Source: Halanaerobiales bacterium
GTDB lineage: Bacteria > Bacillota > Halanaerobiia > Halanaerobiales > DTU029
Direction: 5' to 3'
NCBI GenBank assembly: GCA_029981855.1
Contig: JARRCS010000007.1
Location: 40,195 to 104,194 of the forward strand
DNA: 64,000 nt
Within the stretch, counting starts at the first letter, position 1. Each line of letters opens with the position of its first letter. The notes under the pieces were generated by a model. That model did no database searches. It was not told the origin of the DNA and saw only the letters and a list, made by a program, of their open reading frames with translations. Made by a program: the position numbers and the translations under genes. Shown here piece after piece: positions 34,305-44,115 of this stretch.

Positions 34305-35384
34305 CTATCGCCTCTCCATAATCTCCTTGACAGCACGGAAAACCTCATCCACCTCAATCTGTTTCATACAGGCCTCCCTTTCAGCTCCCAGTTTCGGACA
34401 CTCCCGTTTCCAGCAGTTCTTACACCTTAAATCCTTCTGGATTACAATACTATCGGTACCATAAGGGCCGTTTCTAGCGGGATCGGTCGGGCCCATCAGG
34501 GCAATGACAGGTACTCCCATCGCTGCTGCCAGATGCATCGGGCCTGTATCACCACCGATAAAGAGATAGACCCTGCTATAAAGCTCCGCTAATTCCTTAA
34601 GACTGGTTTCTCCGGCCAGGTTATAAGCCTCCCTATCCATTAATCCCAAAATCCGGTCAATCCCCTCTTGATCAGCTGGTCCCCCGGTAAAGATAACCTT
34701 ATAGCCTGCTTCAGCAATCAATTTATCCCCGAGTTCGGCATACCTCCCGGATAACCAGTTTTTCGAGTGCCAGCTAGTAAAGGGGTTAATAGCTATCAGC
34801 CTGTCCTGCGGCTTGATAGCATAAAAAGCAAATAAACTATCAATTTTAGCTTTATCTTCCCCAGAGACTGCAATATCAAATTTAGCCTCCACTCTTTCAA
34901 CCCCCAGGGGTTTAAGTAACTCCAGATATCTTTCCACAACCGGGATATTCTCCGGGGGCGGGGTTACCTTCCGGTTATAGAAAAGAGTGCTCCCCTCGCG
35001 GCTATCACTGTAACCGAGCCTGAGTCTTGCCCCACTAAGCCAGGTAATCAATCCGCTCTTAAAAAGCCCCTGTAAATCTATCGCCAGATCAAACCGCTTT
35101 TTTCTCAGAGCTATAAAAAAATCCTTTATCTCTTTTAATGTCTGCAACTTATTATTCTTAAATCCCTTAGCCCATTCCCTTCTGGGTAAAATAATAACCT
35201 GATCCAGGCAAGGATTACCTGCAAGGATTTCCTGCGCCTTATCCTCAACAATCCAGCTAATTTCAGCCCGGGGAAAATTCTCCTCTAAGGCGTGAGCAAC
35301 CGGCAGGGCATGGACCACATCTCCGATAGCACTTAATTTGACAATTAAAATTCTTTCCGGTCTATACATATCCAGTTTATGCAT
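34305..35384 (-). CDS. lipopolysaccharide heptosyltransferase (GT9)
   Basis: A 359-residue WaaC/WaaF-type enzyme. N-terminal ILIVKLSAIGDVVHALPVAHAL, the central INPFTSWHSKNW, and GGDTGPMHLAAAMGVPVIALMGPTDP are diagnostic. C-terminal Cys-rich CKNCWKRECPKL is shared with the GT9 neighbour. It adds heptose to the Kdo region made by the upstream waaA product, whose gene overlaps it by eight bases. Confidence 0.91.
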   Translation of the reverse strand: MHKLDMYRPERILIVKLSAIGDVVHALPVAHALEENFPRAEISWIVEDKAQEILAGNPCLDQVIILPRREWAKGFKNNKLQTLKEIKDFFIALRKKRFDLAIDLQGLFKSGLITWLSGARLRLGYSDSREGSTLFYNRKVTPPPENIPVVERYLELLKPLGVERVEAKFDIAVSGEDKAKIDSLFAFYAIKPQDRLIAINPFTSWHSKNWLSGRYAELGDKLIAEAGYKVIFTGGPADQEGIDRILGLMDREAYNLAGETSLKELAELYSRVYLFIGGDTGPMHLAAAMGVPVIALMGPTDPARNGPYGTDSIVIQKDLRCKNCWKRECPKLGAEREACMKQIEVDEVFRAVKEIMERR

Positions 35385-36675
35385 GGCCTTTTACCCCTAA
35401 CAGTTCTGCCGCTAAATTAACAGTCCTCTCTGCAGCTCCCTTATTAGCCACGATCATCCTTTTGGCTTTCTCTCCCCTGGCCCTTAGCTCCTCCCGGTTT
35501 TTGAGAAAATACAGCATCTTTTCCGTTAGTTCACTGGTATCCTCTACCTGAATACCCACTTTATGTTCCAGTAACAGTCTGGTATTATCTTTAAAATTAA
35601 ACATATGGGGACCAAAGAAAACCAGCTTGCCGTGAGCAGCTGGCTCCAGAATATTGTGGCCGCCCTTTTCCACCAGACTACCCCCAACAAAAACCAGGTC
35701 AGCGATGCTGTATAACCGGGCCAGTTCCCCGATGGTATCCAGCAGTATCACCGAATCCTTTTCCGGCTCCCTCTTTTCAATCTCCGTCCGCCTGACCAGC
35801 TCTATTCCGGCATTCTGATACAGGGCCTCGATCTCGACAGCTCTTGTGATATGTCTGGGAGCGAGGATCATCAGCAAATCGGCAAACTCAGACTTTAATC
35901 TTTTGTAAACCGGGATCAGCTGCTCCTCCTCATTGGGATGGGTACTACCAGCCACCAGGACCGGTTGTGTCGGCTCTATCTTAAATTCCCTATAAAAGTT
36001 CTCTTTGACCCCGGGATCAACCTGGGCATAGCTCTGATCAAACTTGGTATTCCCCGTATTATAGACCCTCTCTCTATCAGCACCCAGATTTAAAATATAC
36101 TCCACATCCTGTTCAGACTGCATACTTAAAATATCTATCCTCTTCAGCATATCCCTGATAATAGGGCCTAAATATCTATATCTTTGCGCACTTTTATCGC
36201 TAATTCGCCCGTTGGCCAGCATCACTCCAATCCCGAAATCGCTGGCTATCTTGATAAAATTAGGCCAGAGCTCGGTCTCCATAATTACAACCAGTTCCGG
36301 CCGGATAATCCTTAAAACCCTCTTGCTAATCCAGGATAGATCCAAAGGAAAATAGATATAGCCATCAGCTTCTTGAATAATCTTCCGGGCCATCTTCTGG
36401 CCTGTATCGGTCACGGTTGAAAATAGGATTTTGTGCCGGGGAAACCTTCTTTTAATTTCGCTGACAATAGGGCTGGCGGCAACCGTTTCCCCGACCGAAA
36501 CGGCATGAATCCAGATGGTTGGGCCTTGCTTAAATTTATCCCTTACCGATCCGGGTAAAAAACCAAATCTCTGCAATAAACCCTCTCGGTATTTACCCCT
36601 GATCATCTTCAAAATTAATACCGGAGTATAGATTATAAAAAGTATGATAAATATAAGATCGTATAAAAAGTACAC
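35377..36675 (-). CDS. waaA: 3-deoxy-D-manno-octulosonic acid transferase
   Basis: A 432-residue membrane-anchored Kdo transferase that moves Kdo from CMP-Kdo to lipid IVA. N-terminal anchor (about 4-22), IWIHAVSVGETVAASPIV, LVIMETELWPNFI, and a C-terminal GT-B half with GGSLVEKGGHNILEPAAHGK. GTG start with AAGGAG. Presence with kdsA, kdsB, kdsD and lpxK shows a Kdo-containing lipid A pathway. Confidence 0.95.
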   Translation of the reverse strand: MYFLYDLIFIILFIIYTPVLILKMIRGKYREGLLQRFGFLPGSVRDKFKQGPTIWIHAVSVGETVAASPIVSEIKRRFPRHKILFSTVTDTGQKMARKIIQEADGYIYFPLDLSWISKRVLRIIRPELVVIMETELWPNFIKIASDFGIGVMLANGRISDKSAQRYRYLGPIIRDMLKRIDILSMQSEQDVEYILNLGADRERVYNTGNTKFDQSYAQVDPGVKENFYREFKIEPTQPVLVAGSTHPNEEEQLIPVYKRLKSEFADLLMILAPRHITRAVEIEALYQNAGIELVRRTEIEKREPEKDSVILLDTIGELARLYSIADLVFVGGSLVEKGGHNILEPAAHGKLVFFGPHMFNFKDNTRLLLEHKVGIQVEDTSELTEKMLYFLKNREELRARGEKAKRMIVANKGAAERTVNLAAELLGVKGHA

Positions 36676-36690
36676 CTGCTGTCAACTCCT

Positions 36691-36775
36691 TAAATTAATG
36701 CCTCACTTCATTCGGCAATAACTGCAAAGGGGGTTCTCCTGAATCGGAAACATCTATTTGTAGTTCTCAAAAAGG
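36691..36775. repeat. dispersed intergenic repeat, copy B
   Basis: Block TAAATTAATGCCTCAC... (36691-36718) matches 63783-63810 at 26 of 28 bases. The block at 36742-36765 matches copy D at 22 of 24. Between them AACTGCAAA and TTTGTAGTT form inverted arms. It fills the gap between waaA and the late acyltransferase gene. Confidence 0.75.
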
Positions 36776-36778
36776 AAA

Positions 36779-37654
36779 TTAGTATAAATGATTTTTCCAT
36801 CTGCGGTGGAGCCAGAGCCACTGTTCCGGATGGCTGCGGATTACAGCCTCAATTTCAGCAGTAAGTTTCTGTAACAGCTCCCGCTGTTCCCTTTCTGAGG
36901 CATCCCTAGAAATGATATATGGCTGGTGAAAGACTAAACGGTGTCTCCCCCAGGCTTCTCTAATTAAAAATGTAGGGACAATTACCGCTCCGGTTCGCCG
37001 GGCCAGCTGTACTGCACCGGGAAAGGTAGAGGTCTTTTGACCGAAGAAAGTAACTTCCCAGCCGTGACTGCGGGCATCCTGGTCACCCAGTACTAAAAGG
37101 CCTTCACCCCTTTTAAGGCAGCGGTAGGCCTTACGGACTGACATCCCTTTAGGGATAATCCTGACCCCCTTACCCCTTCTGATCTGATTAATCCTGGCAT
37201 CAAAATAGGGGTTGTTCTGTTTCCGAACGATGGCATTAAAGGGATAACCTAATAAGGAGATAACCGCACCCATCCATTCCCAGTTGCCGAAATGGGCTCC
37301 GTAGATGATAACCCCCTTACCCCTCTCCAAGGCTTGCTTTAATATCTCTTCATTTTCCACCCGGATATACCTCCTAAAATTATCCCGATTAATTTTTGGT
37401 AGGAGAATAAATTCAACCAGCATTAAACCCAGGTGGTGATAAACCTTCTTTGTCAGCTGATAGATCCTGTCGGCAGTAAGTTCATCACCCAGAGCCTTTT
37501 TAATATTTTCTGCGGCTACCTCTCGTCTGCTTTTTACCAGGTGAAAAACAAGCTTACCCAGGCCGAGCCCCAGATAATAACGTACCCGGTCAGGTAAGAC
37601 TCTAATCAGAATAGAAATGGCCTCAAAAAGCAGATAGAGGATAAGATGTTTCAT
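36779..37654 (-). CDS. late lipid A acyltransferase (LpxL/HtrB family)
   Basis: About 291 residues from the ATG at 37654 preceded by GAGGTG. N-terminal membrane segment, the acyltransferase motif HFGNWE (H-x4-E), the acceptor segment VRKQNNPYFDARINQIR, and VLGDQDARSHG. It adds a secondary acyl chain to Kdo-lipid A on the inner-membrane face. Chain specificity (LpxL or LpxM) cannot be read. Confidence 0.9.
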   Translation of the reverse strand: MKHLILYLLFEAISILIRVLPDRVRYYLGLGLGKLVFHLVKSRREVAAENIKKALGDELTADRIYQLTKKVYHHLGLMLVEFILLPKINRDNFRRYIRVENEEILKQALERGKGVIIYGAHFGNWEWMGAVISLLGYPFNAIVRKQNNPYFDARINQIRRGKGVRIIPKGMSVRKAYRCLKRGEGLLVLGDQDARSHGWEVTFFGQKTSTFPGAVQLARRTGAVIVPTFLIREAWGRHRLVFHQPYIISRDASEREQRELLQKLTAEIEAVIRSHPEQWLWLHRRWKNHLY

Positions 37655-37767
37655 CCTTTTCACCTCATGTAGTCCTCCAGCCTATTAGTCGTATAATTTC
37701 GCTTCTTTCGACCTCCCCGCCCCCTGGACAGGTTATAAAAAGCCGCTCTTATAACATCTTCCGTTAG

Positions 37768-38763
37768 TTAAAATACCTTCGCCCGTAGTAGATCCTGGAA
37801 GTTAAGCATGCCCACCGGTTTACCATCCTTAATCACCGGCAGATCATTAATCTCCTTATCCTCCATTAATTTCAGGGCTTCCGTAGCCAGTTTTTCCGCG
37901 GTAATGGTAATCGGGTTCTTGGTCATTACCTCCTTGACCGGCTTTTCCAGAAAATCGGCCGATTTTTCCAGCAGTCTGCGAATATCGCCATCGGTGATGA
38001 TCCCTGTCAGCCGGCCTTCCTCATCTACTATTGAGGTAGAACCCATCTTGGAGTCTGTCATGGTAAAAAGGGCTTCCTTTACGCTGGTATCCTGGGTAAC
38101 CACCGGGTTAGCCTTTCTGATCTCCAGGACATCCCTTACCTTAGTCAGCAATCTTCTACCCAGGCTTCCCCCCGGATGATAGATGGCAAAATCTTCAGCA
38201 GTAAAGCCCTTGGTGGTCGATAAAGCAATCGCCAGGGCATCACCTAAAGCCAGAGTGGCGGTAGTACTGGCGGTAGGTGCCAGTCCGTGAGGGCAGGCCT
38301 CCTCTTCTACCCCGGCAAAGAGACAGACATCGGCATATTGGGCCAGGGTAGAGGAAAGATTACCGGTCATGGCCACGATAGTAGCACCGATTCTCCTGAT
38401 AGAGGGAATTAACTGCAGTACCTCCTCTGTCTCCCCGCTATTGGAAACGGCAATCACCACATCATTTTCGGTAACCATCCCCAGGTCGCCGTGAAAGGCC
38501 TCGGCAGCGTGGACAAAAAAGGCCGGTGTTCCCGTACTGGAAAAGGTAGCCGCCAGTTTCTTGGCGATAATGCCGGACTTTCCTACCCCGATAAAAACCA
38601 CCCGACCCTCGCTTTCGATTATTAACTTCACCAGCCCGGCAAACTCCTCACCGATGGTTTCCCTGAGATTCAGAACCGACCTGGCCTCTAACTCCAGAAC
38701 CCTTCTGGCCTCGGCAATAGCCTTCTTTAAAACTGTATTGTTCAGAGTAAGAATCTTTTCCAC
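37768..38763 (-). CDS. kdsD: D-arabinose-5-phosphate isomerase
   Basis: 331 residues of the KpsF/GutQ family, converting ribulose-5-phosphate to arabinose-5-phosphate, the first step of Kdo synthesis. A SIS domain (about 40-175, with VGVGKSGIIAKKLAATFSSTGTPAFF and AVSNSGETEEV) is followed by two CBS domains (about 210-325). GTG start behind AAGGGTGATG. It is immediately downstream of kdsA, so its role is Kdo synthesis rather than glucitol use. Confidence 0.94.
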   Translation of the reverse strand: MEKILTLNNTVLKKAIAEARRVLELEARSVLNLRETIGEEFAGLVKLIIESEGRVVFIGVGKSGIIAKKLAATFSSTGTPAFFVHAAEAFHGDLGMVTENDVVIAVSNSGETEEVLQLIPSIRRIGATIVAMTGNLSSTLAQYADVCLFAGVEEEACPHGLAPTASTTATLALGDALAIALSTTKGFTAEDFAIYHPGGSLGRRLLTKVRDVLEIRKANPVVTQDTSVKEALFTMTDSKMGSTSIVDEEGRLTGIITDGDIRRLLEKSADFLEKPVKEVMTKNPITITAEKLATEALKLMEDKEINDLPVIKDGKPVGMLNFQDLLRAKVF

Positions 38764-38769
38764 GGATCA

Positions 38770-39609
38770 TCACCCTTCTTTAACAATTCTATCGATAGCC
38801 AGTACCTGTTTTAAAATCCCTTCCAGCTTATCGAGAATAACCATGTTAGGCCCATCACTTAAAGCCTCATCGGGGTTATCATGGACCTCCATAAAGAGGG
38901 CATCGATACCTACCCCGGCAGCTGCCCGGGCCAGATAGGGGACATATTTTCTATCCCCACCGGAGACATCACCGGCACCACCGGGGAGCTGAACACTATG
39001 GGTGGCGTCAAAGACAACCGGATAACCGGTCTCCCTCATCCTGGGCAGGGATCGCATATCAACCACCAGATTATTATAACCGAAACTTACCCCCCGTTCG
39101 GTTAAAAGAATCCGCTGATTGCCGCAGCTCTCAATCTTTTCCACTACCTTATCGATATCCCAGGGGGCCAGAAACTGACCCTTTTTAACATTAACAATCT
39201 TTCCGGTCTCAGCTGCAGCTGCAATCAGATCGGTCTGTCTGGAAAGAAAAGCCGGAATCTGAATAATGTCAAGAACCTCGGCAGCAACTGCTGCCTGGTC
39301 GGCTGAATGAATATCAGATAATATTGGAAGATCCAGCTCTTTCTTGATTTTAGCCAGATATCCCAGCCCCTCTTCAATCCCCGGTCCTCTAAAAGAATGG
39401 ATCGAAGAACGGTTGGCCTTATCATAGGAGGCCTTAAAAACATAGGGGATTCCCAGTTTAGCGGCAATCTCCTTCACCCGTTCGGCAATCATTAAGGCTC
39501 TTTCCAGACTCTCAAGGACACAGGGACCGGCAATTAAAACAAAGGGTCTGGTGTTATCACCAAAGATAATCGATTCATTTAATTTGACCGCTCTAACCTG
39601 TTTTAACAT
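38770..39609 (-). CDS. kdsA: 3-deoxy-8-phosphooctulonate synthase
   Basis: A 279-residue TIM-barrel aldolase joining phosphoenolpyruvate and arabinose-5-phosphate to Kdo-8-phosphate. [12 protein letters not shown] near the N-terminus (its Cys is a metal ligand in the metal-dependent class), [33 protein letters not shown] and [11 protein letters not shown] are present. It overlaps the end of kdsB by 17 bases, indicating one operon. Confidence 0.96.
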   Translation of the reverse strand: MLKQVRAVKLNESIIFGDNTRPFVLIAGPCVLESLERALMIAERVKEIAAKLGIPYVFKASYDKANRSSIHSFRGPGIEEGLGYLAKIKKELDLPILSDIHSADQAAVAAEVLDIIQIPAFLSRQTDLIAAAAETGKIVNVKKGQFLAPWDIDKVVEKIESCGNQRILLTERGVSFGYNNLVVDMRSLPRMRETGYPVVFDATHSVQLPGGAGDVSGGDRKYVPYLARAAAGVGIDALFMEVHDNPDEALSDGPNMVILDKLEGILKQVLAIDRIVKEG

Positions 39610-40336
39610 TGTCTGCCTGCCTTTCTAAAAACTCCCTCACCTTGATTATGTCTTCCGGGGTGTCAACACCGATGGAGTTATACCCGGTCTCTACTACTCT
39701 GATCCTGTAGCCGTTCTCCAGAGCCCTTAACTGCTCCAGTGATTCCGTTTTTTCCAGAGGGGTCCGGGGTAACCGGGTGTACTCTAAAAGGAAATCCCGC
39801 TGATAGACATAAAGACCGATATGTTTAAAATAATCTGCCCCCTCATTCCGGGGATAGGGTATCGGATAACGGGAGAAGTATAAGGCATTACCCTGATTAT
39901 CGGTAACAACCTTGACCACATTGGGATTGGTTAACTCTTCCTCATCCTCTATCTTCTTTTTCAAGGTGCCCATCGGCAGATCCTTCTCCTGATAAAAGGG
40001 CTGAATAGCCTCCCTTACCATCTCAGGAAAAAGCAGGGGTTCATCCCCCTGAACATTAACCACCAGGTCACACTCCAGCTCACGGGCCACTTCGGCTATC
40101 CTGTCTGTTCCCGATTGATGGTCAGGAGAGGTCATTACGACTTCACCGCCAAAATCCCTGACCCTTTGATAAATCCTCTCATCATCGGTAGCCACAATAA
40201 TTCTATTGATCTCCTCCACCATTGCTACCCGCTGATAAACATGCTCTATCATCGGCTTCCCCTTAATATCGGCCAGGGCCTTACCGGGAAACCTGGTTGA
40301 GGCATAACGGGCTGGTATAATAGCCACTATCTCCAT
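39593..40336 (-). CDS. kdsB: CMP-Kdo synthetase
   Basis: 247 residues from the ATG at 40336 (AAAGGGGGA upstream). Cytidylyltransferase fold: [35 protein letters not shown] and the DTPEDIIKV end. It activates Kdo with CTP for WaaA. The longer frame to 40363 adds residues with no RBS. Confidence 0.95.
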   Translation of the reverse strand: MEIVAIIPARYASTRFPGKALADIKGKPMIEHVYQRVAMVEEINRIIVATDDERIYQRVRDFGGEVVMTSPDHQSGTDRIAEVARELECDLVVNVQGDEPLLFPEMVREAIQPFYQEKDLPMGTLKKKIEDEEELTNPNVVKVVTDNQGNALYFSRYPIPYPRNEGADYFKHIGLYVYQRDFLLEYTRLPRTPLEKTESLEQLRALENGYRIRVVETGYNSIGVDTPEDIIKVREFLERQADNVKTG

Positions 40337-40401
40337 CCTGAATCCCCCTTTTATCAAAGACATATCATATTTAAAATATCTTTTTGCAGTATTTAAAAAA
40401 G

Positions 40402-41547
40402 CTACAACTGAGTTATCCTATCAAGCAGTTTGCTCTCATCAGACAGCTTAAGCTCGATACCTAAAACCAGTATTTCAGTCAGGTGTTTCAGCATAGCTGA
40501 GGTAAATTTAACCGCATCCTTCTCGGTGGTAACTACATGATCTATTCCCCCGGATTGAACCCGGTTACTGAGCCTTTTAAAATCCTCTTCATTGTACCGG
40601 TAATGGTCGGGATAGTTAACCCTCTCTACCACCCGGGCCCCGATCCCTTCCAGACTTTTCACAAAAGAATCGGGATTGCCAATTCCGGAGAAGGCGAGTA
40701 CCCTCTTGCCCTTTATCTCCTCCAGCTCGAGGAATTTAGTCTTTTGTGCGAGGTAGTCATTGCTTTCCGGGGTAAGGTTTATAGCCCCTCCACCGGTTTG
40801 TAGTAGGCGAAGATAGGAAGGGCAGTAGCTAGAGGTCAGGATAATAGCCTCCCGGTTATAGAATTGCAATGTTCTCCTGATCTCCTTAATCCTCTCCGGA
40901 GAAAGGTAGTCCGCCTTCGAAATGATAAAGACGCCGGCCCGCTTTAAAGCCGTCAGGGGCTCCCGCAAAAAACCCCTGGGTAAGAGGCGATTAAATCCGA
41001 AGGGGTTAAACGCATCTATCACCACAATATCAAGGTCCCGCTCTAACCGCCAGTGCTGAAATCCGTCATCCAGCAGAATAATCTCCGGTTGAAATTTATT
41101 AACCGCCAGCCTGCCTGCCTCCAGGCGGTCCTTCCCAATAACCAGAGGAATCTGGGGCAGGAGCTGGCTCAACATATAGGCCTCATCTCCGGCAGTTTTA
41201 ACATCGACTAGAGGCCCCCTTCCCTCAGAGACAATCAACGGCTCCTGGTTATTTGCACCATATCCCCTGCTGACAATAACAACCCTTTTTCCCTTTTTGT
41301 AGAGGGCCTCGGCCAGAAATCTGACAACCGGTGTCTTACCGGTACCGCCGGCAGTAATATTACCAACACTGACGACCTGGCAATCCAGACTGCCGGATTT
41401 AACAATATTAAGGTTATATAAAAAATAACGAGTCCGTAATAAAAGCAAGTAGATTCCTTCCAGGAAGGACAGGCCTACCAGGGTTAGGCTGGCCGCCGGA
41501 CCGCTTTTTTTGCCGCTGACGACTTCTATTAAATATTTTTCCAGCAA
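40402..41547 (-). CDS. lpxK: tetraacyldisaccharide 4'-kinase
   Basis: 381 residues. An N-terminal membrane segment precedes the Walker A GNITAGGTGKTP; Walker B-like ILLDDGFQHWRL and VVIDAFNPFGFNRLLPRG follow. It phosphorylates the lipid A disaccharide to lipid IVA on the inner-membrane face. TTG start with GAAGGGG adjacent. lpxA, lpxC, lpxD and lpxB are not in the window. Confidence 0.95.
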   Translation of the reverse strand: MLEKYLIEVVSGKKSGPAASLTLVGLSFLEGIYLLLLRTRYFLYNLNIVKSGSLDCQVVSVGNITAGGTGKTPVVRFLAEALYKKGKRVVIVSRGYGANNQEPLIVSEGRGPLVDVKTAGDEAYMLSQLLPQIPLVIGKDRLEAGRLAVNKFQPEIILLDDGFQHWRLERDLDIVVIDAFNPFGFNRLLPRGFLREPLTALKRAGVFIISKADYLSPERIKEIRRTLQFYNREAIILTSSYCPSYLRLLQTGGGAINLTPESNDYLAQKTKFLELEEIKGKRVLAFSGIGNPDSFVKSLEGIGARVVERVNYPDHYRYNEEDFKRLSNRVQSGGIDHVVTTEKDAVKFTSAMLKHLTEILVLGIELKLSDESKLLDRITQL

Positions 41548-41606
41548 GCCCCTTCACCCACCCCACATCTCATTTGTAATAACTTAACTTATAAATTGCT
41601 TTCACA

Positions 41607-42266
41607 TTAAGAGTTGGTCAAATAATTTTCTGCTTGAGCCTGCACCCTGTTTATTTCCTCTTCCAGCAGCCAGCACCTCTCCTCAATGGTCTTACTCTGA
41701 GGTAATCTCAGCGGTTCCCCGAAGACCAGTACAGCCCTGGTACCGGGTAGAGGAAAGACAAGGCGGTCCCAACTGTTAAAGGTTTTCTTGCGATCAATAG
41801 CAACACCGATAGGGATAATAACTCCATTACATTTCTCCTGCAGATAAACTATTCCTGGTTTAACTTTATAGATAGGCCCGGTCGGTCCATCAGGAGTAAT
41901 AAAGGTTGCCGCCCCCTTCTTCAGCAGCTTGACCAATTTCAGCAGGGCCCTTCCCCCGCCCCGGGAAGAGGACCCCCGCACAACCCGGTAGCCGTATCTT
42001 TTTAAAACCCTGGTCATATATTCCCCATCCCGGCTCAAACTGGAAAGAACAAGATAACCACGCCCCTTAAAATAATAAGCAGGAATCCAGAGCTTACCGT
42101 GCCAGAAGGCAAAAAGGACAGGGGTACCCTCTCTGACCTGATGGATATTCTCCTGACCGTAGACCTTTAGCCTGGTCCAGCGGTTAGAAACTATATTTAA
42201 AAGATAGATAATTATAGGTATTAGCCAGAGTTGGAGATCATCCAGCCATTTCATTTTTCTTGCCAT
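41607..42266 (-). CDS. DUF374 lysophospholipid acyltransferase-like protein
   Basis: 219 residues. The LPLAT motifs FAFWHGKLWIP, SRDGEYMTRVLKRYGY, RGSSSRGG and TPDGPTGPIYKVKPGIVYL define the DUF374 group found in LPS operons of many diderms. It probably acylates a lipid A precursor or core. It sits between msbA and lpxK on the same strand. Exact acceptor unknown. Confidence 0.88.
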   Translation of the reverse strand: MARKMKWLDDLQLWLIPIIIYLLNIVSNRWTRLKVYGQENIHQVREGTPVLFAFWHGKLWIPAYYFKGRGYLVLSSLSRDGEYMTRVLKRYGYRVVRGSSSRGGGRALLKLVKLLKKGAATFITPDGPTGPIYKVKPGIVYLQEKCNGVIIPIGVAIDRKKTFNSWDRLVFPLPGTRAVLVFGEPLRLPQSKTIEERCWLLEEEINRVQAQAENYLTNS

Positions 42267-42286
42267 CTCAATGAAGATTACACCCC

Positions 42287-44026
42287 CTAATCTTCCCTGA
42301 ACTGCCCCTGGTAGAGTTTATAATAAAACCCATGCAGATCAATTAATTCCTGATGGGTACCCTGCTCTACTATCTTACCGTTAGAGAGGACGATGATCTT
42401 GTCGGCATTCTTAATAGTAGTCAGTCTGTGGGCAATCACAAAGGTTGTCCGGTTCTTCATCAGTCTATCCAGGGCTTCCTGAACCAGCGACTCGGATTCT
42501 GCATCCAGGGCAGAGGTAGCCTCATCAAGGATAAGAATCTGGGGGTCCTTGAGAATGGCCCTGGCAATTGCCACCCTCTGTCTCTGACCACCGGAGAGAC
42601 CTACACCCCTCTCACCGACAATTGTATTATATCCATCCTTAAATTCCTGAATAAAGTCATGGGCATTGGCGGAACGGGCGGCAGCAATAATTTCCTCCTC
42701 AGAAGCATCAAGATTACCATAGGCAATATTGTCACGAATAGTTCCGCTGAAGAGGATTGTCTCCTGAGGAACAATACCTATATGTTCACGCAGGGAATCC
42801 AGCCTGAGCTCCTTAATATCCTTACCATCGAGGAGAATCCTTCCCTTACTAGGATCATAAAAACGGGGTATCAGGTCGACCATAGTTGTCTTACCGGCCC
42901 CACTGGGCCCGACCAGGGCGACAATCTCTCCCGGTCTGACAACAAGATTAATATCCGATAAAACCTCCTCCCCCTCCTTATAGGCAAAGGAGACATTTTC
43001 AAACTCAATTGTACCATTTACCTTCTTTAAAACCCTGGCATCCGGTCTTTCAATAATATAAGTATTGATATCCATTGTTTCAAAGATTCGCTCGGCAGCA
43101 GCCAGTGCTTGCTGGATAGTACTACTTAGCCTGCTCAATGACTTCAGAGGAGTAGTAATGGCTAAAAGCAGGGTAAAATAGGCGATTAAAGCCGAGGGTT
43201 TCATCCGTCCGTGTAAGACCTCATAACCGCCGTACCAGAGGATAGCGGTAAAGGCAAGGGCGGCAATAAACTCGATGGTCGGTGTCAGAATCGCACCATA
43301 CTGGGCGGTCTTTACCTTGGCCCTGAAGTTAGCCTCGTTCTCATCCTTAAAGCGGTTGTATTCATATTCCTCCCGGCCGAAGGATTTTACCACCCTGACC
43401 GCTGACAGAGTCTCCTGTAAAACATCAGATATATCGGCCAGCTTAATCTGGACATCTTTACTCACCTTACGGATCTTACGGTTAAATTTGCTCAGAACAA
43501 AGGTCATTAAAGGAAGCATCACAATTAAAAACAGGGTCAATCTAACATTTAGATAGAATAAATAGCCAACCCCTCCCAGCAGGGTAAAAAATTCATAGAA
43601 GATACTGATGGCGCCGTTAACAATGGCATCCTGTAATATGTTCACATCATTCGTCACCCGGGAGATAATCTCCCCGGTTTTATTTTTATTATAGAAACTT
43701 AAGGATAAACCCTGCAGATGAGCGTAGAGATCACCCCGGATATCACGAACGGCCTTCTGGGAAACATAGGAGGTCAGATAACGCTGTCCATAATAAAAAA
43801 TCCCTTTCAGAAAAAAAATCCCGATCATGGAAAGGGCAATCCAGGTTAACTTCTGGAGCCCCTTCTCATCGGTAGCTATACCTGTGATAATTGTCTCAAT
43901 CAAATCCTGAAAGACCTTGACGAAAAAAACGGTAAAAAAGGAATGAAAGAGCATGCAGATAATTCCTGCTGTTAATCTACCTTTATAGGGCAAAATATAT
44001 TTAAATATACGTTTAATTAACGGCAA
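42287..44026 (-). CDS. msbA: lipid A export ABC transporter (MsbA-like)
   Basis: A 579-residue half-transporter: six-helix ABC membrane domain (about 15-300), then an ATPase domain with Walker A GPSGAGKTT, signature LSGGQRQR, Walker B ILILDEATSALD and switch His in FVIAHRL. MsbA flips lipid A-core across the inner membrane. TTG start with AGGAG. It appears to be the first gene of the LPS cluster; the context favours MsbA over a drug exporter. Confidence 0.9.
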   Translation of the reverse strand: MPLIKRIFKYILPYKGRLTAGIICMLFHSFFTVFFVKVFQDLIETIITGIATDEKGLQKLTWIALSMIGIFFLKGIFYYGQRYLTSYVSQKAVRDIRGDLYAHLQGLSLSFYNKNKTGEIISRVTNDVNILQDAIVNGAISIFYEFFTLLGGVGYLFYLNVRLTLFLIVMLPLMTFVLSKFNRKIRKVSKDVQIKLADISDVLQETLSAVRVVKSFGREEYEYNRFKDENEANFRAKVKTAQYGAILTPTIEFIAALAFTAILWYGGYEVLHGRMKPSALIAYFTLLLAITTPLKSLSRLSSTIQQALAAAERIFETMDINTYIIERPDARVLKKVNGTIEFENVSFAYKEGEEVLSDINLVVRPGEIVALVGPSGAGKTTMVDLIPRFYDPSKGRILLDGKDIKELRLDSLREHIGIVPQETILFSGTIRDNIAYGNLDASEEEIIAAARSANAHDFIQEFKDGYNTIVGERGVGLSGGQRQRVAIARAILKDPQILILDEATSALDAESESLVQEALDRLMKNRTTFVIAHRLTTIKNADKIIVLSNGKIVEQGTHQELIDLHGFYYKLYQGQFRED

Positions 44027-44115
44027 ATCGGGTCAACTCCTGTACCTAAGAATCCTTTCTTAACCTATTTTATCATAATGATTTGCTTTATGTCTAATTT
44101 TAAAAGTTGCCAAAT

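Noticed and set aside
42353..42961. 202-codon open frame on the plus strand inside msbA
   Set aside because: Antisense to a well-supported ABC transporter whose motifs all lie on the minus strand; no RBS and no recognisable domain.
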